A DNA stretch of 62,555 nt from CALEAR01 sp035301485 (GTDB lineage: Bacteria; Pseudomonadota; Gammaproteobacteria; Pseudomonadales; Alcanivoracaceae). This document shows positions 26,014-34,841 of the stretch, one piece after another. The translations under genes and the position numbers were made by a program. The notes below the pieces were generated by a model. That model was not told the DNA's origin and did not search any database. It saw nothing but the letters and a program-made list of their open reading frames with translations. The stretch is taken from assembly GCA_035301485.1 (NCBI GenBank), contig DATGUF010000005.1, positions 1 to 62,555 on the forward strand, written 5' to 3'. The first letter of the stretch is position 1. Each line of letters opens with the position of its first letter.

Positions 26014-26865
26014 ATGATGATAGATCCGAAAGATGAACAAATAGAAATTTTATCTAGAGCACCGAAACAGTTAGAAGGTGAGGTGCTTTGGTTCGCTTTT
26101 CGTGAAGGGCAGATCATGGTGCGCTATGTGCAAGATAAGCCTTGGCTGCCTACCTACTTTAATGCTGCTGCCTATGGTTTAGAGCCATTTACTCATTTAT
26201 ATATGGGGCGCTTTGAAGGCCGCCATTGTTTTGCTGTGCCCGTAAACCAACACTATCAATGCCCAGAAGGCTATGAGTTTGTGCCATTGCGAGCCATGCT
26301 AGCCCAAATGGATACCCAGATGTTTGCCATGGCAGGACGAGCGGCTCAATTAGTGGTTTGGCACACAAACCACCAGTTTTGTTCACGCTGTGGTGCTAAA
26401 ACAGTGGCACATTCCCATGATTCTGCAATGACGTGCCCCGCCTGCAGCTATACACAATACCCTCGTATTTCTCCTTGTATTATTACACTCGTTATTCGAG
26501 GGGAAGAGGCTTTGTTAGCACGCAATGTAAATTTTCCGGAGCGCTTTTATAGTTGTTTGGCGGGCTTTATAGAAGCGGGAGAAAGTGCAGAGCAGGCGGT
26601 GCATAGAGAAGTGTATGAAGAAGTGAGCGTTCATTTGGGAGATTTACATTATTACGCCAGCCAATCTTGGCCTTTTCCTCATGCGTTAATGCTTGGTTAT
26701 CATGCCGAATACGCGGGTGGCGAAATCAAGGTGGATGAAGTGGAAATTGCAGAGGCTAATTGGTGGCATTATACCGAGCTGCCACAAATACCACGCCCTG
26801 GGAGTATCTCACGCGCGTTGATTGAGACGTGGGTAAATGATTGCAAAGCGGGCAAATACCGCTAA
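26014..26865 (+). CDS. nudC: NADH pyrophosphatase NudC type (possible RNA NAD decapping)
   Basis: This 283-residue Nudix hydrolase has an N-terminal domain, a zinc ribbon (Cys123, Cys126, Cys141, Cys144) and a C-terminal Nudix box at 184-206 (GFIEAGES...REVYEEVSV). SQSWPFPHA after the box corresponds to the SQPWPFPxS family marker, with Ser for Pro and Ala for the final Ser, both slight departures. NudC hydrolyses NADH and removes NAD caps from RNA. The start could be either of two adjacent ATGs (26014 or 26017). It may be cotranscribed with dnaQ (43-bp gap). Confidence 0.9.
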   Translation: MMIDPKDEQIEILSRAPKQLEGEVLWFAFREGQIMVRYVQDKPWLPTYFNAAAYGLEPFTHLYMGRFEGRHCFAVPVNQHYQCPEGYEFVPLRAMLAQMDTQMFAMAGRAAQLVVWHTNHQFCSRCGAKTVAHSHDSAMTCPACSYTQYPRISPCIITLVIRGEEALLARNVNFPERFYSCLAGFIEAGESAEQAVHREVYEEVSVHLGDLHYYASQSWPFPHALMLGYHAEYAGGEIKVDEVEIAEANWWHYTELPQIPRPGSISRALIETWVNDCKAGKYR

Positions 26866-27021
26866 TTGAAAGACATGGCAGGCAAGTGGTATTGCCGTGC
26901 ATTATTGGCCCGCCTGTGGCAACATACTGCCTGTTTAAAAACCCTCTTCTAGGCGCCACCCTTAAGGTGGTGCGAAGCCTTTAAAAACATTTCTACATGC
27001 TAAGCATGGCACCAAGGGAGT

Positions 27022-28086
27022 ATGCGAGTGATCGCGTTATTAAGTGAGTATGGCCTATTTTTGGCTAAAACAATTACTTTTGTGTTAGCGGCATTATTCA
27101 TTTTCGCTGGCATCGCCAACGCTGTGGCTGCTAGCCGCAATAAAAAGGATGATGATGACGAAGGTGATATTCGTGTTAACCATTTGAACCGCACCTTAGA
27201 AGCATTAAAAGAGGATCTTCAATTTGCTTTGCTGCCAAATGAAGCCCGCAAAAAGCTACTTAAAGCAAAGAAAAAAGAAGAAAAAGCGCAACGCAAAGCC
27301 AGTAAGAAGGCCGGCGCCTTAGAGGCGAAGCAAAAACCGCGCTTATTTGTACTCGATTTTGATGGCGATATGCGTGCCAGCGCGGTGGAAGGATTGCGCA
27401 GGGAAATCAGCGCCATTATACAGGTGGCAGAGCAGGGCGATGAAGTGTTGCTGCGTTTAGAAAGCCCTGGTGGTTTGGTGCATTCCTATGGGTTGGCAGC
27501 ATCTCAGTTAAAACGTATTGCTGATGCAGGCCTTCGCTTAACCGTGGCTGTGGATAAAGTGGCTGCAAGTGGCGGCTATATGATGGCTTGTATTGGCGAC
27601 CGTATTTTGTCTGCACCGTTTGCAGTGCTCGGTTCTATCGGCGTGGTGGCGCAGGTGCCTAACGTACACCGCTTGTTGAAAAAACACGATGTGGATGTGG
27701 AAATTCTCACCGCTGGTGAATATAAGCGCACGTTAACCACCTTCGGTGAAAATACTGATGAGGGGCGCAAGAAGTTTCTTCAGGAGCTTGACGAGACGCA
27801 CCAACTCTTTAAAGATTTTGTACATGAAAACCGTCGCACTTTAGATTTAGACAAAGTAGCCACCGGTGAGCATTGGTACGGTACCCAAGCAAAAGAACTT
27901 GGCTTGGTGGACGATATCCAAACCAGTGATGAGTACTTATTAGAGCGATGCGAACAAGTGGATGTGTATTTGGTGAACTGGCAACAAAAACAAAAGCTAG
28001 TGAACCGGCTCGGCTTTGCTATGGAAAGCGCTGTAGACAAAACCATTGATAAATGGGCGCAAAGCAGTTTGTCTCGTTGGTGGTAA
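27022..28086 (+). CDS. sohB: Inner-membrane protease SohB (S49 family)
   Basis: This 354-residue protein is a membrane-anchored signal-peptide-peptidase-like serine protease. It has one N-terminal transmembrane segment (about 10-33), a charged linker (40-105) rich in Lys and Glu, and the S49 domain with nucleophile Ser183 (AASGGYMMA) and Lys235 (AGEYKRTLT). GSIGV after the nucleophile and the length match E. coli SohB (349). AGGGAG precedes the ATG. No partner gene is obvious. Confidence 0.93.
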   Translation: MRVIALLSEYGLFLAKTITFVLAALFIFAGIANAVAASRNKKDDDDEGDIRVNHLNRTLEALKEDLQFALLPNEARKKLLKAKKKEEKAQRKASKKAGALEAKQKPRLFVLDFDGDMRASAVEGLRREISAIIQVAEQGDEVLLRLESPGGLVHSYGLAASQLKRIADAGLRLTVAVDKVAASGGYMMACIGDRILSAPFAVLGSIGVVAQVPNVHRLLKKHDVDVEILTAGEYKRTLTTFGENTDEGRKKFLQELDETHQLFKDFVHENRRTLDLDKVATGEHWYGTQAKELGLVDDIQTSDEYLLERCEQVDVYLVNWQQKQKLVNRLGFAMESAVDKTIDKWAQSSLSRWW

Positions 28087-28102
28087 CTCAGCCTTAATAA
28101 AA

Positions 28103-28141
28103 GCAGCCGCAGCTTATGGGTTATGCCGTAAGAGGTGGCTG
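28103..28141. repeat. Inverted repeat between sohB and the MFS gene
   Basis: gcagcc (28103-28108) pairs with ggctgc (28136-28141), with a second inner pairing of cttatgg with ccgtaag (one G-T pair). It lies 17 bases after the sohB stop. There is no T tract on the plus strand; the minus-strand side has TTTTATT. Role unclear: an mRNA 3' hairpin is likeliest. Confidence 0.45.
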
Positions 28142-28178
28142 CCTAAGCCTTTACACGCCTTTAATTTTACCTTGGTGA

Positions 28179-29687
28179 ATGCAAATGCGCTTAGTTTTAG
28201 TTTCCCTCATTGCCCTGTTTACAAGCTTAGTGTTGTTTATTGGTGGCAACGTAGTACTCGGTACTCTCATTTCTTTGCGCTTAGATTTAGAAGGGGTGTC
28301 TGAGAACTTACTGGGGATAGTGCTCGCATTTTATTCATTGGGGTTTATTGTTGGCGCCACGTTTTGTGTCAGCATTATTCGAGAAGTAGGGCATATTCGT
28401 GCCTTTGCTGCTTTTGCTGCCATCGCTTGTGCAGCTACTTTGTTGCACCCCATTTGGGTAACCCCTGAAAGCTGGGCATTAATGCGATTCTTGGTGGGCT
28501 TCAGCATCGCCGGCTTACTAACGGTGACGGAAAGTTGGATTAACGACCGTGCCACCAATGAAACACGAGGAACCATTCTAGGCTTCTACACTATTGTGCT
28601 CTATATCGCTTCAGCCTTAGGCCAAGTGCTTGTGGGGTTAGGCGATCCAATGGGCTATGCCATGTTTTCACTCGTTGCTATTTTATTAGTGCTTTCCCTC
28701 GTGCCGTTGGCACTCACGCGTAGTTTGATTCCCACAGCGCCTACCCCCACTGAGTTTTTGGGCACAAAACGCTTGCTATCCCAAGCCCCTGCTGGGGTGA
28801 CAGGTGTGTTTGTGGCAGGGGTGGCGCTTGGTGGTTTTGTCTCACTTGGGCCTATTTATGCACTACGCATAGGCTTAGAGGTGGGGATGCTCTCTATTTA
28901 TATGGGGGTCAGTGTGGCGTGTGCTATTGTGCTGCAGTGGCCAGCTGGGTGGCTATCCGATCGCATTGGCCGCATTCCTGTATTAGTAACACTGCTTACA
29001 TTAGGGGCGGTGGCAGCCACTGGAGTGGCGAGTTTTTCAAGCCAGTCTATATGGTTGATGTTTGCCCTAAGTGGTGCTTTTTATGCTTTTTCAAGCAGTA
29101 TGTATCCCGTGGGTATCGCCTTAGCAAACGACCAACTCCCTAACGACCAATTAGTAGCGGCTTCAGCGGCGCTGCTGCGTATTTATGGTGTTGGGACTAT
29201 GTTAGGCCCATTGTTGGGCGCTTATTTCATGGGTGTATTCGATGAATCTGCTCTTTTTCTTTTCATCGCAGCCACGATGCTAATAGGGAGTGTAGCGGTT
29301 CAATTTATCTTTCGTGAGGGTGATGAAGTCCCCTTGGAAGATCAGGTGGAGTTTGCTGTGGTGTCGCCCGCTTCGTCCCCCGTTATTGTTGAGCTAGACC
29401 CACGTAACGAAGAATACGAAGAGCATGCTACCGGCGAACCCGCAGAATGGGACCTCGCTGATAAAATGGAAATGCTGGTTATCGATGCGGAAGCTGTGAT
29501 CGAAGACAGTAGTGATGAGGATGAACTGGAAGAACAAGAGCCATCTGCTACGCCAGAAAGCGATAATATTGAAGCAAAAAGCGATGCAGCCACCGAGAAG
29601 AAGCCAGAAATTGAAGTAGAGTTCGACGAGGAAGGCATTCCTATTGTGAAACTGTATCGCGATGAAGATGAAGACGAAGAGAGCTAA
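28179..29687 (+). CDS. MFS transporter with long acidic C-terminal tail
   Basis: This 502-residue protein has twelve transmembrane segments over residues 1-375 and MFS signatures such as GWLSDRIGRIPVLV (loop between TM8 and TM9) and AIVLQWPAGWLSD. The overall look is of the YcaD-like drug or metabolite carriers. Residues 378-502 form an unusual tail of about 125 residues, strongly acidic and low in hydrophobicity, with DSSDEDELEEQEP and DEDEDEES at the end; it should be disordered and cytoplasmic. The substrate is not evident. A terminator overlaps the stop codon. Confidence 0.85.
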   Translation: MQMRLVLVSLIALFTSLVLFIGGNVVLGTLISLRLDLEGVSENLLGIVLAFYSLGFIVGATFCVSIIREVGHIRAFAAFAAIACAATLLHPIWVTPESWALMRFLVGFSIAGLLTVTESWINDRATNETRGTILGFYTIVLYIASALGQVLVGLGDPMGYAMFSLVAILLVLSLVPLALTRSLIPTAPTPTEFLGTKRLLSQAPAGVTGVFVAGVALGGFVSLGPIYALRIGLEVGMLSIYMGVSVACAIVLQWPAGWLSDRIGRIPVLVTLLTLGAVAATGVASFSSQSIWLMFALSGAFYAFSSSMYPVGIALANDQLPNDQLVAASAALLRIYGVGTMLGPLLGAYFMGVFDESALFLFIAATMLIGSVAVQFIFREGDEVPLEDQVEFAVVSPASSPVIVELDPRNEEYEEHATGEPAEWDLADKMEMLVIDAEAVIEDSSDEDELEEQEPSATPESDNIEAKSDAATEKKPEIEVEFDEEGIPIVKLYRDEDEDEES

Positions 29688-29703
29688 TGCTCTCTTCTTT
29701 TTT
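29676..29703 (+). terminator. Terminator overlapping the stop of the MFS gene
   Basis: A perfect 9-bp stem (29676-29684 with 29689-29697) with the stop codon in its 4-base loop, followed by six T residues. It lies between convergent genes. Confidence 0.85.
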
Positions 29704-29712
29704 GAGTGCTGG

Positions 29713-30474
29713 TTAAGCGTTTGCGCCGTAAGTGCGTTTTAAGTAAGCAATAATTTCAGTGCTTTCAAATAATTCAGCCCCTGTATTGGGGTCGATTAAA
29801 TAAGGGACTGCTACACGGCCTGCACGCTCTAGCAATTCAACACGGTTGCGTTGTGTAGGTTTGTAATCGGGCGCAAAACGTTTGCGCAGGGCAGGTAGAA
29901 GCCAATCTACTCGTTCGGTGCGGCCCATTTGTTTTACTTCATAGTGCAGCTCTAACTCACACAGCAATTCTCTTACAGGCCGTGCATAAGGGCTAGATTC
30001 AAAGCTATAAAGAATAAGCGCCTGCTCGTTTTTACCTCCATCTTTGGCATGCATACCTTTGCCATAGCGTAAACCTGAAGCAATATAAGCACTGGCGGTT
30101 TGTATGCCTTTTAAGCGCCAATTGGCAGGTGCTTTAGTGTTGCCATAGGTGTCGTGCAAGTATCTGATGATATCAGCGGATTCATAGAGGCCGGTATCTG
30201 TGTTGGCATCATACAAATAGGGGAACTGCTGTTTACCGCCAACGCTCTCCAACATGCCACGGAAGCGTTTCCCTCCTTTGGGGCAGGGATAAATAATGAC
30301 GTCTAAATCTAAGGCCGTTAGTGTTTCTCGAACGATGCGGCAGTACGGGCTAACCTCAATATCATAGAGTTCTAAAGGTTCTGCGGGGGTATTTACACGG
30401 CGCATACTGCCAATACCGCGGTTACCTGTGCTAAAGGTAGCAAGTAAGGATGTGGAAAAATCTAAGGGCTTCAT
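29713..30474 (-). CDS. Tandem glutathione S-transferase N-terminal (thioredoxin-like) protein
   Basis: This protein of about 253 residues contains two GST_N/glutaredoxin-like domains rather than the usual GST N plus C pair. The first (about 35-110) has VSPYCRIVRETL with one cysteine in the CxxC position, QFPYLYD (cis-Pro) and LYESADIIRYL; the second (about 150-250) has ESSPYARPVRELL, where the cysteine is Ala, then VAVPYLIDPNTG and LFESTEIIAYL. No all-helical GST_C domain follows. Such tandem proteins are known; the function is unclear but glutathione binding is likely. Start 30474 has GGAG upstream; longer frames lack support. Confidence 0.85.
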   Translation of the reverse strand: MKPLDFSTSLLATFSTGNRGIGSMRRVNTPAEPLELYDIEVSPYCRIVRETLTALDLDVIIYPCPKGGKRFRGMLESVGGKQQFPYLYDANTDTGLYESADIIRYLHDTYGNTKAPANWRLKGIQTASAYIASGLRYGKGMHAKDGGKNEQALILYSFESSPYARPVRELLCELELHYEVKQMGRTERVDWLLPALRKRFAPDYKPTQRNRVELLERAGRVAVPYLIDPNTGAELFESTEIIAYLKRTYGANA

Positions 30475-30608
30475 ACAATACTCCAGCCAAAATGAGAGGG
30501 CATACACTAACGTTTCGCTATGGTAATGCAAACTAACAAGCGTGTGGCATATTTTTCTTTCTTTTGTGACTGCACAGTCCTTGCAGTTCTGGTAAAAATC
30601 CCTCAATG

Positions 30609-30628
30609 TACCAAGCGTTTGCTTGGTA
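30609..30628. promoter_or_regulatory. Perfect palindrome overlapping a promoter of the thiolase operon
   Basis: TACCAAGC-GTTT-GCTTGGTA has perfect 8-bp arms. A promoter-like TTGCTT (30619-30624) and TACACT (30643-30648), spaced by 18 bases, overlap its right half, 51 bp before the thiolase start. Its shape fits a TetR-family repressor of fatty-acid degradation. Regulator identity is inferred. Confidence 0.6.
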
Positions 30629-30698
30629 TGTGTTGTATGTTTTACACTGCACTACTTAATAACAATGATAAACACAGGAAAAAAAGAGGACCTGTTTT

Positions 30699-31910
30699 AT
30701 GACCGAAGCCTATATTTATGATGCTATCCGTACCCCTCGCGGGCGCGGCCGCAAAGAAGGCAGTTTAAACACTGTCAAACCCGTTGATTTGGTGGTGGGT
30801 TTAATCGACGAAGTCCGTGCACGTTTTCCTGATCTCGACACGAATCACATTGATGACGTGTTGTTAGGGGTTGTTACTCCCATAGGTGATCAGGGTGCTT
30901 GTATTGCCAAAACCGCAGCATTAGCAGCTGGCCTTCCACACACTGTCGCGGGTTATCAGTTAAACCGTTTCTGCGCGTCTGGTTTAGAAGCCGTGAATAC
31001 CGGCGCACAAAAGGTGGCTTCAGGTTGGGATAAGCTTATTCTAGCCGGTGGTGTTGAATCCATGAGCCGTGTACCCATGGGCCATGACGGTGGTGCTTGG
31101 GCGATGGACCCAATGACAAACTACAATACTAGCTTTGTTCCACAAGGTATCGGTGCTGATTTAATTGCTACTATCGAAGGCTTTAGCCGTGAAGATGTGG
31201 ATAATTTTGCCGCTGAATCGCAAGCACGTGCTGCTAAAGCATGGGAAAACGGCTATTTCAGCAAATCAGTGGTGCCAGTTAAAGACCTTAATGGTGTGGT
31301 AGTGCTAGACCACGATGAACACATGCGCCCTGGTACCACAGCTGAATCTCTATCAACCTTAAACCCTTCTTTTGCCATGATGGGTGAAATGGGCGGTTTT
31401 GATGCAGTGGCTTTACAAGAATACCACTGGGTTGAAAAAATTAACCACGTTCATCACGCGGGCAACTCCTCTGGCATTGTCGATGGTGCAGCACTAGTAG
31501 TACTAGGCAATGAGCAAGTGGGTAAAGATTTCAATATGACTCCTCGTGGCCGTGTTGTGGCCACAGCCATTAGTGGTGCCGACCCTACCATTATGCTAAC
31601 CGGCCCAGGGCCTTCTGCGCGTAAAGTGTTAGCTACAGCAGGATTAACCGTTGACGATATTGATTTGTTTGAAGTGAATGAAGCGTTTGCTTCTGTGGTG
31701 ATGCGTTTTATGCGCGAAATGAATGTGCCACACGAAAAAGTAAACGTTAACGGTGGTTCCATTGCTATGGGGCATCCACTAGGTGCAACCGGTGCCATGA
31801 TCTTAGGTACCGCCCTCGATGAGCTAGAGCGCCGTAATGGTCGCTATGCACTATGCACCCTATGTGTTGGCGGTGGTATGGGAATTGCCACCATTATCGA
31901 GCGCCTATAA
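30699..31910 (+). CDS. Acetyl-CoA C-acyltransferase (beta-oxidation thiolase)
   Basis: This 403-residue thiolase cleaves 3-ketoacyl-CoA to acetyl-CoA and a shorter acyl-CoA. Catalytic residues are Cys92 (NRFCASGLEAVN), His359 (GHPLGATGA) and Cys389 (CTLCVGGGMG). The EAFASVV stretch before them is also conserved. It is followed 20 bp later by the FadJ-like gene, so both subunits are cotranscribed. AAAGAGGA precedes the ATG. A palindrome overlaps the candidate promoter (30609-30628). FadA and FadI types are hard to separate by eye. Confidence 0.93.
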   Translation: MTEAYIYDAIRTPRGRGRKEGSLNTVKPVDLVVGLIDEVRARFPDLDTNHIDDVLLGVVTPIGDQGACIAKTAALAAGLPHTVAGYQLNRFCASGLEAVNTGAQKVASGWDKLILAGGVESMSRVPMGHDGGAWAMDPMTNYNTSFVPQGIGADLIATIEGFSREDVDNFAAESQARAAKAWENGYFSKSVVPVKDLNGVVVLDHDEHMRPGTTAESLSTLNPSFAMMGEMGGFDAVALQEYHWVEKINHVHHAGNSSGIVDGAALVVLGNEQVGKDFNMTPRGRVVATAISGADPTIMLTGPGPSARKVLATAGLTVDDIDLFEVNEAFASVVMRFMREMNVPHEKVNVNGGSIAMGHPLGATGAMILGTALDELERRNGRYALCTLCVGGGMGIATIIERL

Positions 31911-31930
31911 CCGCCTATTGGAGAAAAAGA

Positions 31931-34096
31931 ATGACAGAACAAAGCTCAATTCGTTGGGAAAAAGACGATAACAACATTGTAACGCTTATTTTAGACGATC
32001 CTACTCAATCTGCTAATACCATGAACGAACTGTATGCGCGTTCAATGGGAGAAACAGTAGCGCGTTTAGAAGAAGAAAAAGATGATATTGCTGGTGTGGT
32101 AATCACCTCTGCTAAAAGCACGTTTTTTGCTGGCGGTGATTTGCGCGATATTTTGAAAGCTCGTAAAGAAGATGCTCCCGAGTTTATTGCTGGGGTGACA
32201 GAACTTAAGCGTCAATTACGTGTGCTAGAAACGCTCGGCAAACCCGTAGTGGCGGCACTTAACGGCACGGCACTAGGCGGTGGTTTGGAAATCGCGTTAG
32301 CGTGTCATCACCGTATCGCTGTAAAAGGCACTAACGCTGTTTTTGGCTTGCCTGAAGTTACCCTTGGCCTATTACCGGGCGCCGGCGGTGTGGTGCGTAC
32401 TACACGTATGCTTGGTATTCAGAACGCATTAATGAATGTGATTCTAAAAGGCCAGCGTATGAAAGCTGAGAAGGCACAGTCTATCGGTTTAATTGATGCG
32501 CTGGTGGACAGCGTTGAAGAATTGGTTCCTGCAGCAAAAGCATGGATCAAAGAAAATCCAAAAGCACAGCAACCATGGGATAAAAAAGGCTTTAAAATCC
32601 CTGGCGGAGACCCCAAAACACCTGCTTTTGCAATGAATTTGCCAGCATTCCCCGCTAACTTACGTAAGCAATTGAAAGGGGCAAAATACCCTGCGCCTAT
32701 TGCTGCTATGTCAGCAGCAGTGGAAGGTGCACAAGTAGACTTCGAACAAGCACAAGTGATCGAGGGGCGTTATTTTGGCCACGTGGCCACAAGCCAAGTA
32801 GCCAAAAACATGATCACTGCTTTCTTCTTTAATTTGCAAGCCATTAACGGTGGTGAGAGCCGCCCGAAAGAGGTAGCTAAGTTTAAGGCAGAAAAAGTGG
32901 GCATCATTGGTGCAGGCATGATGGGTGCAGGCATCGCTTATGCTACCGCCCGCTCTGGTGCGCAAGTGGTGCTGAAGGACATTAGCTTAGAAGGTGCGCA
33001 GAAGGGTAAGGCTTACTCTGAAAATCTTCTTAAAAAGCAGGTGTCTCGCGGGCGTATGACGCAGGAAAAAGCAGACGAAATATTGGCTCGTATTACCCCG
33101 ACAGATAAAGCTGAAGATTTCGCCGGTGTAGATTTTGTTGTGGAAGCAGTATTTGAAGATACCAAGCTGAAGCACAAAGTGTTCCAAGAAATTGAAGACG
33201 TAGTGAATGCAGATGCTGTGCTTGGTTCTAACACTTCTTCTTTACCGATTACACAATTGGCAAAAGGTGTTGAGAAGCAAGAAAACTTCATTGGTATTCA
33301 CTTCTTCAGCCCCGCTGAAAAGATGCCGCTAGTGGAGATTATCAAAGGTGAAAACACCAGTGATGAAACTCTCGCTAAAGTGTACGACTATTGCTTACAA
33401 ATTCGCAAAACACCTATTGTTGTAAACGATTCCCGTGGTTTCTTTACCACACGAGTGATCAGTACTTTCTCTAGTGAAGGGTTAACCATGATCGCAGAAG
33501 GTGTCAGCCCTGTTTCGGTAGAACAAGCGGCGCAACAAGCGGGTTACCCTGTGGGTACGCTAACGCTTGCTGATGAAATTAGCATGGAAACTGGACTGCG
33601 AATTATCGAGGCTGCACGCAACGATGCATTGGCTGCAGGCGAAGAAGCGCCACCTGTGTTACCAGTGGAAAAAGTAATGCGCAAAATGGTGGAGGAGTTT
33701 GGCCGCCCAGGCCGTGCGAAAGGCCAAGGGTTCTATGAATACAAAGATGGCCGACGCTCCGGTTTGTGGCCGGGCCTTAAGGATGCCTTTGGTGGTGATA
33801 AAGAAATCCCCTTCCAAGACATTCAAGATCGCTTAATGTTTGTAGAGGCTATTGAAGCGGTGAAGTGCTATGACGAAAAAGTCATTGAATCCGTGGCCGA
33901 CGCTAACATTGGTTCTATTTTCGGTATTGGGTTTCCAGCACTCACCGGTGGTGTGCTGCAGTTTGTAAACCAGTACGAAGGCGGTATTGCGGGCTTTGTG
34001 AAGCGCGCTGAAGCACTAGCCGAGCAATATGGTGAACGCTTCAATCCACCGCAATTATTGCGTGATATGGCTGCTAAAGGTGAAACCTTTAGATAA
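31931..34096 (+). CDS. FadB/FadJ-like enoyl-CoA hydratase / 3-hydroxyacyl-CoA dehydrogenase
   Basis: This 721-residue multifunctional enzyme runs two central steps of beta-oxidation. The N-terminal crotonase domain (to about 300) has FAGGDLRDI and LPEVTLGLLPGAGG with the catalytic Glu; the NAD domain starts at about 320 with VGIIGAGMMGAGIAYATARSG, followed by GSNTSSLPI, GIHFFSPAEKMPLVEII and DSRGFFTTRV. A C-terminal 3HCDH domain and RSGLWPGL loop follow. Start 31931 has TTGGAGAAAAAGA just upstream; the frame extends upstream into the thiolase gene only by chance. A terminator follows at 34117-34153. Confidence 0.95.
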   Translation: MTEQSSIRWEKDDNNIVTLILDDPTQSANTMNELYARSMGETVARLEEEKDDIAGVVITSAKSTFFAGGDLRDILKARKEDAPEFIAGVTELKRQLRVLETLGKPVVAALNGTALGGGLEIALACHHRIAVKGTNAVFGLPEVTLGLLPGAGGVVRTTRMLGIQNALMNVILKGQRMKAEKAQSIGLIDALVDSVEELVPAAKAWIKENPKAQQPWDKKGFKIPGGDPKTPAFAMNLPAFPANLRKQLKGAKYPAPIAAMSAAVEGAQVDFEQAQVIEGRYFGHVATSQVAKNMITAFFFNLQAINGGESRPKEVAKFKAEKVGIIGAGMMGAGIAYATARSGAQVVLKDISLEGAQKGKAYSENLLKKQVSRGRMTQEKADEILARITPTDKAEDFAGVDFVVEAVFEDTKLKHKVFQEIEDVVNADAVLGSNTSSLPITQLAKGVEKQENFIGIHFFSPAEKMPLVEIIKGENTSDETLAKVYDYCLQIRKTPIVVNDSRGFFTTRVISTFSSEGLTMIAEGVSPVSVEQAAQQAGYPVGTLTLADEISMETGLRIIEAARNDALAAGEEAPPVLPVEKVMRKMVEEFGRPGRAKGQGFYEYKDGRRSGLWPGLKDAFGGDKEIPFQDIQDRLMFVEAIEAVKCYDEKVIESVADANIGSIFGIGFPALTGGVLQFVNQYEGGIAGFVKRAEALAEQYGERFNPPQLLRDMAAKGETFR

Positions 34097-34116
34097 AGCT
34101 AAAGTGCAATATATGA

Positions 34117-34153
34117 AAGGGCGTTGCGTACATGTGTGCAACGCCCTTTTTTT
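34117..34153 (+). terminator. Terminator of the thiolase/FadJ-like operon
   Basis: A perfect 11-bp stem (34117-34127 with 34138-34148) and 10-base loop leads into seven T residues. Confidence 0.92.
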
Positions 34154-34244
34154 ATAACTATTACATTGATAGTGTTAGCTTTATTTTTATTATTTGAGGT
34201 TCTGGTAATATACGCGTTAATTTTTATTATCAGAGGAGACTGTT

Positions 34245-34841
34245 GTGGCTTTATTGTCTGCTTATAGAAAGCGTCGTACTCAATACGCCTTAGGAAATGA
34301 CTTGCCTGTTAGCCGCGAAGAAGTGGAAACATTGATTAAAGAGGCTATCAAAGAATCCCCTTCTGCTTTTAACTCGCAAAGCTCCCGTGCGCTAATTTTG
34401 TTTGGTGATGAAAGCGTGCAGTTTTGGAATGGCTTAGTGGCAGATGCACTGCGCCCACTCGTGCCGGCTGACGCGTTTGCCGAAACAGAACAAAAACTAG
34501 CTGGCTTTGCTGCAGGAGCTGGCACCATTCTGTTTTATGAAGACCAAACGGTAATTAAAGGCTTGCAAGAGCGCTTTGCTCTTTACGCTGATAAATTCCC
34601 CGAGTTCTCTGCAAATTCTGCCGGTATGGCGCAATTTGCTGTATGGACGGCGCTGGCGAATAAAAATATTGGCGCGAGTTTGCAGCATTATAATCCTGTG
34701 ATTGATGAAGCGGTAAAAGCAGCTTACCCAGTTCCCGCTAGCTGGCAGCTAAGCGCGCAAATGCCGTTTGGCGCCCATGCCGCGAGCATTGGCGAAAAAG
34801 ACTATATAGACGATACCGACCGTTTTATTGTGGTGGGTTAA
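34245..34841 (+). CDS. Nitroreductase family oxidoreductase (FMN-dependent)
   Basis: This 198-residue flavoprotein resembles the nitroreductase group that includes fungal Frm2/Hbn1 and bacterial YdgI-like enzymes. SAYRKRRTQYAL at the N-terminus supplies the arginine-rich FMN phosphate contact, SPSAFNSQSSRALILFG is the family FMN segment, and the C-terminal SWQLSAQMPFGAHA strand matches the FGxxAxx tail. The physiological substrate is unknown. The start codon is GTG at 34245, with a clear GAGGAG site upstream. It ends in its own terminator. Confidence 0.9.
   Translation: MALLSAYRKRRTQYALGNDLPVSREEVETLIKEAIKESPSAFNSQSSRALILFGDESVQFWNGLVADALRPLVPADAFAETEQKLAGFAAGAGTILFYEDQTVIKGLQERFALYADKFPEFSANSAGMAQFAVWTALANKNIGASLQHYNPVIDEAVKAAYPVPASWQLSAQMPFGAHAASIGEKDYIDDTDRFIVVG

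Noticed and set aside
26945..26975. Hairpin between nudC and sohB as a terminator
   Set aside because: A stem is present (one G-T pair) but no T tract follows on the plus strand.
29342..29638. Serine-rich minus-strand frame
   Set aside because: It is the complement of the acidic tail of the MFS gene, whose Glu/Asp codons read as Ser and Phe on the other strand.
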